Of a DNA stretch of 20,592 bases, positions 1-5,362 are shown piece after piece. The notes under the pieces were generated by a model that worked only from the letters and a program-made list of their open reading frames with translations, did no database searches and was not told the origin of the DNA. Made by a program: the position numbers and the translations under genes. The stretch comes from a virus, in the IMG/VR virus record IMGVR_UViG_3300044695_002601, positions 1 to 20,592 of that record, one strand, 5' to 3'. Within the stretch, counting starts at the first letter, position 1, and each line of letters begins with the position of its first letter.

Positions 1-557
1 TTGCGGAACAGTCTGAGCCCATGCTCACATGCACCACCGGCTACAGATGACTCTTCCTCTTGGATCGGCTCCTCGGTCTGCCAAAGCGACTCATCCGGAT
101 CTGTTTGTATCGATCGGACAACCGAGAGCGTTGGCTCGTGGACTGGATCTGCCATCCACTGATCTAGCGCTACACCGAAGCGCATCGCTGCATTCTTGAT
201 GGCATCACTGATCGCCGTTTTGATCGCATCTCCACCCTTTTGATGGGATTCGCTTGCTCCATATCCAATACGACTGACACCGAGTACCTCTAGTCGGATC
301 CAGATACCGCCATGCAGATCCATCACAGGTAAGCCCTGATCTGTATGACCCATCGGCTCCCATGACCAGCTCGGATCTACTGAGAGTAGCCGATCGGTCA
401 CTAGCGCGTGATTGACATAGGCGAACTGCTTCCCTGCCATCTCTTTATACTCGATAACATCCTTCGGGAAAGGCTCTCTGAGCATCTGTGCGTCATCTGG
501 TGTCATCATCGGCTCTAGGAACTCGTGCTGACATTCGTGCATATCCTCATCCATCAT
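1..557 (-). CDS. Rad52/Sak-like single-strand annealing protein (3' end cut off)
   Basis: The frame is open from the ATG at 557 to the window edge, giving 185 residues with no stop, so the C-terminus is missing. Residues about 35-135 resemble the Rad52/Sak-type annealing proteins of phages: a start segment ending in VTDRLLSVDP, a beta-rich middle with GGIWIRLEVLGVSRIGYG, and the helix DAIKTAISDAIKNAAMRFG, which matches the conserved 'DAxKRAxxxFG' helix of the family. After an acidic linker the visible end has CEHG (Cys177, His179), which in related phage proteins begins a C-terminal zinc ribbon; here the rest lies outside the window. Such proteins anneal ssDNA during phage recombination and replication. 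The start ATGATG overlaps the prim-pol stop (ATGA), with AGAAGG about 8 bases upstream; the second ATG at 554 is an alternative. Family assignment is by pattern and moderately sure. Confidence 0.7.
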   Translation of the reverse strand, partial: MMDEDMHECQHEFLEPMMTPDDAQMLREPFPKDVIEYKEMAGKQFAYVNHALVTDRLLSVDPSWSWEPMGHTDQGLPVMDLHGGIWIRLEVLGVSRIGYGASESHQKGGDAIKTAISDAIKNAAMRFGVALDQWMADPVHEPTLSVVRSIQTDPDESLWQTEEPIQEEESSVAGGACEHGLRLFR

Positions 558-1006
558 GCCACTGCCCTTCTCTTCACTGTTGGACTTACTACGCGATACA
601 CCGCGCCACTCGGATGGATAGATGGTGGTGCTACCACATATCCGTTGTGTTTGATATCTACGCCCTGCCTTAGTTTGCCAGGGAAAGTCGCGCCATCTTT
701 GGTCTCATAGTAGAAGTGGAAGCCATCTCCGGTGCGTACTGTCAGCGTGGGTGCGAGTCCTTGCGGTGTGCCACCGGATCGCTCATCTACATCGAAAACA
801 ACAAGCCCAGATATGGCGCATGCGATCCCGATGTTCAGCTCTGGCTCCGCGCTCCACCATCTGATCGCTGTCTCAGGATCATTGGTTGCAGATTTGTATC
901 CCTGTGGTGCAAAGGGAAAGTATGGAACTTTGTCCCGTTTTTTGAGTGGCAGTACATACCAGCCCTCTGCGATGTAGCTGAGAGCATGCTCTAGGTGTGT
1001 GGTCAT
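554..1006 (-). CDS. Stand-alone prim-pol domain (archaeo-eukaryotic primase type)
   Basis: This 150-residue protein matches the bifunctional DNA primase/polymerase N-terminal domain. Visible motifs are the metal-binding FDVD (Asp72, Asp74), the GDGFHFYY segment with His97, and GVDIKHNGYVVAPPSIHPSG (from about 115), which carries the third acidic residue, Asp117, and the nucleotide-binding region. The protein ends about ten residues after the domain, so no helicase or primase C-terminal part is fused to it; in many phages and plasmids this domain is joined to a D5/VirE-like ATPase. It would synthesise primers or short DNA at the phage fork. It lies between a membrane microprotein (4-base overlap) and the Rad52-like gene (4-base overlap), which marks the start of a replication/recombination module. 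A partner helicase, if encoded, is beyond the window. Confidence 0.85.
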   Translation of the reverse strand: MTTHLEHALSYIAEGWYVLPLKKRDKVPYFPFAPQGYKSATNDPETAIRWWSAEPELNIGIACAISGLVVFDVDERSGGTPQGLAPTLTVRTGDGFHFYYETKDGATFPGKLRQGVDIKHNGYVVAPPSIHPSGAVYRVVSPTVKRRAVA

Positions 1007-1155
1007 TTGGCACTCACATGTCTATTGACTGCTTTGCCTCGTTCATATCCGATGGCTTTGCCATCTCGGTGTCCTAGCGAGTACCCGATCACCATGCTCA
1101 TGATGATCGTTGCTGTGACAAGTACTGATAGCGAGATGATCTCGATATTGCTCAT
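1003..1155 (-). CDS. Single-pass membrane microprotein, 50 aa
   Basis: A 50-residue frame begins at the ATG at 1155 after a strong GGAAGGAG-type ribosome site and ends in TGA overlapping the prim-pol start (ATGA). Residues about 5-27 (IIS...IGYSL) form one hydrophobic helix. The rest, with GHRDGKAIGYERGKA, is short, charged and probably cytoplasmic, giving an N-out/C-in topology by the positive-inside rule. Small proteins of this shape, with a GxxxGxxxGxxxGKA-like tail, are frequent in phages, but I know no function. The tight coupling to prim-pol suggests joint translation, not a shared task. It is real by ribosome site, junction style and clean membrane-helix pattern; its role is unknown. 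Confidence 0.7.
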   Translation of the reverse strand: MSNIEIISLSVLVTATIIMSMVIGYSLGHRDGKAIGYERGKAVNRHVSAK

Positions 1156-1184
1156 TCTAGACTCCTTCCAGTCTGTTATTTATT

Positions 1185-2051
1185 TTACGCCATCCCGATG
1201 TCAGACAAGGCTCGTGCCACGCCTTCAGAGATGGAGATCTTTGGTTGTGAGTAGGTGTACATCTTGCGTGGATCCCCTACTCGATAGGCCACGCCCTTCG
1301 GCTTTGTCGCATCTGCCATGATCTCAGGTCGATATCCGATCTGATGCGCGATGATCTCGACCAGAGTGCGAAAGGATGTGCCGATGCCTGTGCAAAGATT
1401 CACTGTGTCATTCACGCGATACTTCGCCATGATCAGACTTGCCTGCACGATGTCATCGATGTGGATCCAGTCGCGAGTTGTCCGATCTGATCCCCAGATG
1501 ATGAAGGGATCCTGCCTCTGGATGCCTCTAGTTACGATCGATGGGAACGGATAGTCCAGCGATTGATCACTGCCATATCCTGAGAAAGGTCGCAGTGTGG
1601 TGATCGATGCGCCCTCGCGCCGTAGGTTGTTCATCAGCATCTCACCTGTCAATTTTGCCCAGCCGTACACCATGTCTGGAGTGTCGATCGAATCAAAATC
1701 GATATCTGTCTCGACTAGACGATGCGAGACCAGACCTGACTGGTGCTTGATCGGATACGCAGCACTAGATGAGAAATAGAGGATGTGCTTTGGCTTTGTG
1801 CGCATCGCCCAGGATGCCATCTCTGCATCGATCGATAGATCAACGGCTAGAGATAGTGGTGAGCCCTCGATCATCATCCGACCGCCGACCACTGCTGCGA
1901 GGTGGATCACGAGATCGTACTGAGTCTGGTCTGCGCGAAAAAAGTCACGAGCATCCACGCCCGTCTTGATATCGATGCAGTGGATATCACCAGCGAGCGC
2001 CTGCCTGAAATGTGTGCCAACAAAGCCCTCTGCTCCAGTGATCAGAATCAT
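1185..2051 (-). CDS. NAD-dependent epimerase/dehydratase (extended SDR, nucleotide-sugar type)
   Basis: The 288-residue protein is a complete extended short-chain dehydrogenase/reductase. It has the Rossmann dinucleotide motif GAEGFVG (6-12), HLAA (50-53), the SSS of the active site (94-96), the catalytic pair Tyr129/Lys133 in YGWAK, RPF (154-156), and the RDWIHIDD segment (193-200) typical of sugar-nucleotide epimerases and reductases such as GDP-fucose synthase and UDP-hexose epimerases. Substrate cannot be told from sequence alone. The start overlaps the stop of the upstream glycosyltransferase (ATGA), so the two are very likely made together: this enzyme would shape an activated sugar and the transferase would use it. 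The target could be a virion protein, host surface glycan or DNA; nothing here decides it. All catalytic residues are present, so it looks active. Confidence 0.88.
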   Translation of the reverse strand: MILITGAEGFVGTHFRQALAGDIHCIDIKTGVDARDFFRADQTQYDLVIHLAAVVGGRMMIEGSPLSLAVDLSIDAEMASWAMRTKPKHILYFSSSAAYPIKHQSGLVSHRLVETDIDFDSIDTPDMVYGWAKLTGEMLMNNLRREGASITTLRPFSGYGSDQSLDYPFPSIVTRGIQRQDPFIIWGSDRTTRDWIHIDDIVQASLIMAKYRVNDTVNLCTGIGTSFRTLVEIIAHQIGYRPEIMADATKPKGVAYRVGDPRKMYTYSQPKISISEGVARALSDIGMA

Positions 2052-2743
2052 CGAAGTCCAGCCAAGAGTGTCTGATACTCATTCGATGCCATGTACTCAC
2101 TGAAGCGGATGCGATCAGCATCGTAGATCTCTGGTGCGTTCACTCTGATGTATCCCTCATCCACCTCTGCCTTGCCGATCAGTGGGTGCATGTGCTCAAT
2201 GATGCAGTCAGGTAGATAGAACAGTCGATCTAGATCCTCACCGAGTTGCTTCCAGAAATTGTCTAAATAGAGATGGATCAATCCATCGGGAACCATCCCA
2301 TCGAGCTGCATGGCGATAGTGCCATCCATCCCCACAGCCGTTGGAAGATTCTCGTGCTGAAACAGATCATCGCCATACACGAGCCCACCACGATCTTGCA
2401 GGATGTCGATCCACATCTGATCCCATCGGATCGTGCGTGGTCGGTGATCATCGCCCAGAAAGGCAAAGTGTGTGAATTGTTGCTCGCGCAGTAGTTTCTG
2501 CACTCCTAGATTGAGCGGTCGCGCCATCCCTTTGGACTCTCTAGGAAAAATCATCAGGTTCTCTGCGATCTCCATGTACTGCTCCAGAGTCGGATCATCA
2601 TCATCGCAGACCACCCAGAGAGGTGATGTGGTGAAGGTATCTGAGAGTGATCTCTGCATCTCTGCGATGTTCTCAGGTCTGCCTCTGGATGGAGTCACGA
2701 TCGCCATAGTCGCGAAATCGTCTCGTTGAATATAAGTACTCAT
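2048..2743 (-). CDS. GT-A-like glycosyltransferase
   Basis: A 231-residue soluble protein with the look of a small GT-A glycosyltransferase. It begins with a beta strand and VTPSRGRP (16-23), the usual opening of these enzymes where the nucleotide binds. VVCDDDDP (44-51) and FLGDDHRP (95-102) supply acidic residues of the kind that form the metal-binding DxD; GLVYGDDLFQHENLPT follows (120-135); and HMHP (184-187) could give the C-terminal metal-binding histidine. No membrane segment or signal peptide is seen. Related proteins occur in many actinobacterial and environmental phages, usually without an assigned acceptor. The next gene is an epimerase joined by an ATGA overlap, and a ribbon-helix-helix-like gene ends one base before this start. 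Fold assignment is good; donor and acceptor are unknown. Confidence 0.75.
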   Translation of the reverse strand: MSTYIQRDDFATMAIVTPSRGRPENIAEMQRSLSDTFTTSPLWVVCDDDDPTLEQYMEIAENLMIFPRESKGMARPLNLGVQKLLREQQFTHFAFLGDDHRPRTIRWDQMWIDILQDRGGLVYGDDLFQHENLPTAVGMDGTIAMQLDGMVPDGLIHLYLDNFWKQLGEDLDRLFYLPDCIIEHMHPLIGKAEVDEGYIRVNAPEIYDADRIRFSEYMASNEYQTLLAGLR

Positions 2744-2744
2744 C

Positions 2745-2897
2745 TCACTTCCGTTTCTTTGTAGTAGATGTTTTCAGATACTTCTCTAGAGCATCTCGCA
2801 ATATCTCACTGACAGTGATGCCCTCTGTGCGACTTTTCTCGATCGCCTGATCCCACAGATCATCCTCGACTCTGAAGGCTCGCAGTCTCCGGATCAC
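2745..2897 (-). CDS. Ribbon-helix-helix-like small DNA-binding protein, 50 aa
   Basis: The frame starts at GTG 2897 (there is an in-frame stop a few codons upstream and no ATG) and ends one base before the glycosyltransferase. The 50 residues read as a short beta strand (RRLRAFRVEDDLWDQA), a helix, a turn (EGITVSEI) and a second helix (LRDALEKYL), followed by a lysine-rich tail. This is the layout of CopG/Arc-type ribbon-helix-helix repressors, in which the strand pairs in a dimer and lies in the DNA groove. The GTG shares its first base with the stop of the zinc-ribbon gene upstream. It could regulate its own cluster; the inverted repeat at 3696-3720 is an obvious candidate operator, but that link is conjecture. 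Confidence 0.65.
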   Translation of the reverse strand: MIRRLRAFRVEDDLWDQAIEKSRTEGITVSEILRDALEKYLKTSTTKKRK

Positions 2898-3037
2898 TAT
2901 ATGCTCACAAGTTCATCGTGGAGTTTTGCGCACTCTGGACATGCGTATGCCATGAACTTGTTGCCGTTGTCATACTCATACCAGCGATTGATCCATCTTT
3001 CACTTGTGCGACCACACATCGGGCAGAGTTGTGTCAT
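2897..3037 (-). CDS. Zinc-ribbon microprotein, 46 aa
   Basis: A 46-residue frame begins at ATG 3037 and ends in TAG sharing a base with the next start. It has two CxxC knuckles, CPMC (residues 5-8) and CPEC (33-36), separated by an aromatic, charged strand region (WINRWYEYDNGNKF). This is a minimal zinc ribbon with four cysteine ligands. Such mini zinc ribbons are common in phage early regions and may bind nucleic acid or host RNA polymerase; no specific role can be read here. The start is in a TAATG junction with the preceding gene, meaning translation is probably re-initiated. Confidence 0.72.
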   Translation of the reverse strand: MTQLCPMCGRTSERWINRWYEYDNGNKFMAYACPECAKLHDELVSI

Positions 3038-3192
3038 TAGCCCACCTGAAAATCGTCACAGAACTTGCATTCGTATGAGTCACCGAGCAGTGAGTCAGGG
3101 TCATAACTGTGCTCGTACTCGTGTTGATCGTAGGTCGCACAGAACTTATTTCCACGCTCGTACTTGAATTTTAACTTGGTTTGGGTTGTCAT
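3037..3192 (-). CDS. Small cysteine-containing protein, 51 aa
   Basis: A 51-residue frame between two TAATG junctions (start 3192, stop TAA ending at 3037). It carries CxxC (Cys42, Cys45) near the C-terminus, a further cysteine at 18 and histidines at 24 and 28, so a zinc site is possible but less regular than in its neighbour. It is acidic and tyrosine-rich in the middle (EYEHSYDPDS). I do not recognise a family. Evidence that it is real is the exact stop-start coupling on both sides and the absence of any competing frame. Confidence 0.6.
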   Translation of the reverse strand: MTTQTKLKFKYERGNKFCATYDQHEYEHSYDPDSLLGDSYECKFCDDFQVG

Positions 3193-3440
3193 TATTTGAT
3201 CTCCAGACTCATCCAGTCAACGCAAACCGAGCAAGGTAGAGCACCGAGTAAGCCCATTGCGTATTGATCCCAAGTACCAAGTGGAGTGTGATGGCTTATC
3301 GCTTTTGGATTTGCTTTGATCTCAGATCGTAAGTACGCACCTGCATGACCATCGCAGGTGACATCTCCGTTATCAGAAACCCATAAGCGAGAATTATCGT
3401 GTTTTATTTGTGCTTTAACTTTCTGTGATGTGGTAGTCAT
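3192..3440 (-). CDS. Putative zinc-binding protein, 82 aa
   Basis: The start at ATG 3440 is chosen over an upstream ATG because it sits in a TAATG junction with the preceding gene and has a GGGTGAG-like ribosome site. The 82 residues contain CDGHAGAYL (Cys29, His32) and CSVC (71-74), spaced as in small phage proteins with a C-x2-H plus C-x2-C zinc site, and a TPLGTWDQ segment between them. Similar small proteins appear in actinobacterial phages without known function. It lies in a run of four tiny genes joined by one-base overlaps and may act with them in host takeover or early control; that is inference from position only. Confidence 0.65.
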   Translation of the reverse strand: MTTTSQKVKAQIKHDNSRLWVSDNGDVTCDGHAGAYLRSEIKANPKAISHHTPLGTWDQYAMGLLGALPCSVCVDWMSLEIK

Positions 3441-3661
3441 TATGCACTCACCCTTGCAAGATATTTTGCTTGCGCATCTTCGAGAGTTGGTGCGTGATCT
3501 ACTGCGAAGTACCATCCGTTAGATCTGCGCGATGAGATGACCCACTCGCTCGATCCACCTTTAAAAGTGAAGTATTGGATGCGATATGACTGATCCATTG
3601 CTAGATATTCACCGCGATTGATCCGTACTAGCTTCTTTGGATTTGTTTCTATGTTTGACAT
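3440..3661 (-). CDS. Hypothetical protein, 73 aa
   Basis: First gene after the hairpin-bearing gap. The 73 residues are predicted as mostly beta with a final helix: YRIQYFTFKGGSSEWVISSRRSNGWYF followed by a short helix (TLEDAQAKYLARV). No cysteines, signal or membrane segment. The pattern 'W.I......GWYF....TL.DA' is reminiscent of small phage proteins of unknown function. The start ATG at 3661 follows GGAAGGCAGG. Its stop overlaps the next start (TAATG). I cannot name a function. Confidence 0.65.
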   Translation of the reverse strand: MSNIETNPKKLVRINRGEYLAMDQSYRIQYFTFKGGSSEWVISSRRSNGWYFAVDHAPTLEDAQAKYLARVSA

Positions 3662-3680
3662 CTGGATCCTGCCTTCCGTA

Positions 3681-3720
3681 GAGGCTCCCTGCCTCGTAGA
3701 TACAACACTACTGTATCTAC
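3681..3720 (-). promoter_or_regulatory. Two abutting hairpins / inverted repeats at the lysis-early boundary
   Basis: Within the 93-base gap 3662-3754 there is a perfect 9-bp inverted repeat GTAGATACA / TGTATCTAC (3696-3704 and 3712-3720, 7-base loop). It is followed directly on the minus strand by GAGGC-AGGGA-GCCTC (3681-3695, 5-bp stem, 5-base loop). The second hairpin overlaps a near-tandem repeat: TCTACG...GGCAGG occurs twice in a row, the second copy giving the ribosome site of the gene at 3661. No U-run follows. It could be a terminator or attenuator between late and early genes, an operator for a dimeric repressor, or a 5' leader structure. Confidence 0.55.
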
Positions 3721-3754
3721 ACAGATCCGCAAGTATCCAGATCCATCGGCGTGG

Positions 3755-4075
3755 CTACTTTTTTGGCTCCTCCGGCTTGGCTTTGCCTTTGAGCCCATTC
3801 CCTGCCAGTACGCCGCCTAGTGAGCCGGTGAGAAAGATAGCTAGGGTCTTTAGCAGGTCAATGAAGGCCGCGTCATTTGGAGACTGCTTCATCGGCTGTG
3901 TGACGAATACAAGCGCATAACAAGCTGAAAATACTAGGACTAGAAATGTGACAGCCAGAGTGCCACCGATGATCAGGATGAGCCTGGCGTGGATGTCCTC
4001 TGGTGCGAGTCTGCGCTGTGGCTTGCTATTGACTCTATCGATCCAGGAGGTCTGCTGTGCATGTGCCATCCGCAT
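3755..4075 (-). CDS. Two-helix membrane protein of the lysis module (holin candidate), 106 aa
   Basis: An open frame extends to 4159, but ATG 4075 is preferred: it has GGGGGAG six bases upstream and avoids most of the overlap with the lipoprotein gene (41 bases still overlap). The protein has a basic N-terminus, a hydrophobic helix at about residues 31-58 (LILIIGGTLAVTFLVLVF and on), a short loop with QSPNDAAF, a second hydrophobic helix at about 75-97 (LLKTLAIFLTGSLGGVLAGN) and a basic, proline-rich tail (KGKAKPEEPKK). Two helices, small size and place beside the endolysin fit a class II holin or accessory lysis protein; similar proteins with 'SPNDAAFIDLL...LTG.LGG' occur in aquatic phages. 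Function not proven. Confidence 0.7.
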   Translation of the reverse strand: MRMAHAQQTSWIDRVNSKPQRRLAPEDIHARLILIIGGTLAVTFLVLVFSACYALVFVTQPMKQSPNDAAFIDLLKTLAIFLTGSLGGVLAGNGLKGKAKPEEPKK

Positions 4076-4211
4076 CACACGCTCCCCCTTTTTGGCAGGC
4101 GGCAGTTTCCCAGTTCTGGAACTCTTGACATGGATATCTGATGCTTCCGTCATATCCACATCCTCCCAGTAGAAAAACTGCCGCGATACCTAGAGCGACA
4201 GCTCGGATCAT
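4035..4211 (-). CDS. Small lipoprotein of the lysis module, 58 aa
   Basis: The start ATG 4211 overlaps the stop of the holin-like gene (ATGA). Residues 1-17 form a signal peptide with a hydrophobic core (AVALGIAAVFLL), then a lipobox-like LGGC with the lipidated cysteine at 18. The mature part is about 40 residues and holds four cysteines in a pattern (GYDGSIRYPC...CQ...C...GTCTADLL) that I recognise from small phage lipoproteins in aquatic phage genomes. In Gram-negative phages a protein of this size and place would be an outer-membrane spanin partner. If the host is Gram-positive, it would be tethered to the cytoplasmic membrane's outer face instead. Its last 41 bases overlap the next gene in another frame. 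Confidence 0.7.
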   Translation of the reverse strand: MIRAVALGIAAVFLLGGCGYDGSIRYPCQEFQNWETAACQKGGACDADGTCTADLLDR

Positions 4212-4399
4212 CGACCTAGTGAATCCTTTGGATTCAAATAGCGATAGATAGGTGGTGCTACTGCTGCCAGAGCTGATGATGCAAGTGCTCGTAGATCCAT
4301 GCTGCCTGTAGCTAAATAGTAGGCCAGCGCTGCTGAGACGGCAGCTCGTGTCCATGAGCCAGCCATCTGCTTAATGGTATTGATCGTGTGCTTGCTCAT
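4208..4399 (-). CDS. Holin-like small membrane protein, 63 aa
   Basis: ATG 4399 overlaps the stop of the 52-residue gene (ATGA) and the TGA at 4208-4210 overlaps the lipoprotein start. The 63 residues have a polar N-terminus, a first hydrophobic stretch (RAAVSAALAYYLATG, about 19-32), a second (LRALASSALAAVAPPIYRYL, about 37-55) and end in NPKDSLGR. The ending with an 'R.LNPKD' motif is familiar from small putative holins beside phage endolysins. It would let the CHAP enzyme reach the wall. Two candidate holins exist in this module, so one may be an antiholin. Confidence 0.68.
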   Translation of the reverse strand: MSKHTINTIKQMAGSWTRAAVSAALAYYLATGSMDLRALASSALAAVAPPIYRYLNPKDSLGR

Positions 4400-4554
4400 A
4401 CATCTACCTCTTTGCCCTCGGCATACGGCTCTGCCTGATTTTCTTCCGGCATAGGTGCATCGTCTGCCATGTTCGTCATGACTTCTTTGATTGCCTCCGC
4501 GATCTTGGGTGCAAGATCCTCGATCTCTTCTCTGCTGATTCTTGTCTCGCTCAT
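4396..4554 (-). CDS. Small acidic helical protein, 52 aa
   Basis: A 52-residue frame joins the endolysin and the holin-like gene with ATGA overlaps on both sides. The first half is a charged amphipathic helix (SREEIEDLAPKIAEAIKEVM) and the second half is acidic and disordered (PEENQAEPYAEGKEVDV). There are no membrane segments or cysteines. Family and function are not recognised; position in the lysis cassette suggests an accessory role or mere co-translation. Confidence 0.6.
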   Translation of the reverse strand: MSETRISREEIEDLAPKIAEAIKEVMTNMADDAPMPEENQAEPYAEGKEVDV

Positions 4555-5021
4555 ACTGCCTCCTCGTAAATAGGCCTTCCGAATCCCACGATGGAACCAC
4601 CCTTGGAGTACTGCCTCTTCTTGCGCATGACCTCGCCGCCATTTCGTTGGCTGCCACCGCCGGAAGTATTCCCCTCTATTGTCTCACACCAGCCTTTGCC
4701 GAGATCCTTTACCACGATGCCGACATGCGAGATTCGATTTACATTGTCATCGGGGAAGTCGAAGTATGCAATCCATCCTGGCTCTGGTGTAGCCGGTGCA
4801 TCACTCCACTGCTTGTTCTTTTTGAATGCGTTCGATCCAGCTACAGTCGAGACAGTATTCGGGATCTTGACCTTCGCCTTTTTCGCACACCAGTTCACGA
4901 AGGATCCGCACCAGGGCAGTCCGTTCGCCTTCATCAGATCGCCGTACTTCGTAAGATTGTCGAAGGTCTCGGTGTAGCCGATCTCGGCCGTAGCTATCTC
5001 AATCAGTTTTGCTGCGCTCAT
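4551..5021 (-). CDS. CHAP-domain endolysin
   Basis: A 156-residue cysteine peptidase/amidase of the CHAP family that would cut host peptidoglycan at lysis. The catalytic cysteine is Cys38 in LPWCGSFVNWC, the histidine His99 in SHVGIV, and the acidic/polar partner lies in ETIEGNTS (Glu117 or Asn118); GWIAYFDFP precedes the histidine strand as usual. The domain fills the whole protein, with no separate cell-wall binding domain and no signal peptide, so it needs a holin for release. The start ATG 5021 overlaps the stop of the gene before (ATGA); an upstream in-frame ATG lies inside that gene and is less likely. The next four genes form the rest of a lysis cassette. Confidence 0.9.
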   Translation of the reverse strand: MSAAKLIEIATAEIGYTETFDNLTKYGDLMKANGLPWCGSFVNWCAKKAKVKIPNTVSTVAGSNAFKKNKQWSDAPATPEPGWIAYFDFPDDNVNRISHVGIVVKDLGKGWCETIEGNTSGGGSQRNGGEVMRKKRQYSKGGSIVGFGRPIYEEAV

Positions 5022-5362
5022 AGCTCGATGGCATCCCATCTGCGCTTAGATTCATTCCAAGAATATCTTTCGCCATCAGTTGGGTATGCCACTGGCGGTT
5101 GCCAATCAAAGTTTTCATCTAGCGACCAAGAAGCAAAAGGTTGTGGTGCAATAAAAACATCTGCATCAGCATTGTATGAATATCCAATACCGCAATACTG
5201 CTTGCGGATTCGATTGTTGTAGCTTGTGCGCTTACAGACTTGACCTCTTAAATTACCATACCAAGTTTCGGGATCAAGTCCTTCAATTAATTCGGTTTCG
5301 TCAATGCCTGTAATTACTTCGGTCACAATATTATTCTCATCTAAAAATGCGTAATGTGCCAT
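5018..5362 (-). CDS. Conserved phage protein after the tail-fibre gene, 114 aa
   Basis: The start ATG 5362 is in a TAATG junction with the glycine-rich gene. The 114 residues begin MAHYAFLDENNIVTEVITG and contain RTSYNNRIRKQYCGIGYSYN and a repeated tryptophan pattern (FASWSLDENFDW, YSWNESKRRWD). I recognise this layout from a family common in marine and freshwater phages, where it follows tail or fibre genes and has no proven function; a small tail-associated or chaperone protein is likely. The DNA is richer in A/T and poorer in GATC than the head genes, matching the adhesin gene next to it, so both may have moved together. Confidence 0.75.
   Translation of the reverse strand: MAHYAFLDENNIVTEVITGIDETELIEGLDPETWYGNLRGQVCKRTSYNNRIRKQYCGIGYSYNADADVFIAPQPFASWSLDENFDWQPPVAYPTDGERYSWNESKRRWDAIEL

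Noticed and set aside
4208-4657. Long frame starting inside the endolysin gene and running into the holin-like gene
   Set aside because: The extension is Arg/Gly-rich out-of-frame translation of the endolysin and the 52-residue gene; the in-frame ATG at 4399 with an ATGA junction is the real start.
4542-5222. 226-codon open frame on the plus strand
   Set aside because: It lies wholly opposite the CHAP endolysin and its upstream gene, has no family pattern or ribosome site, and opposes the direction of all other genes.
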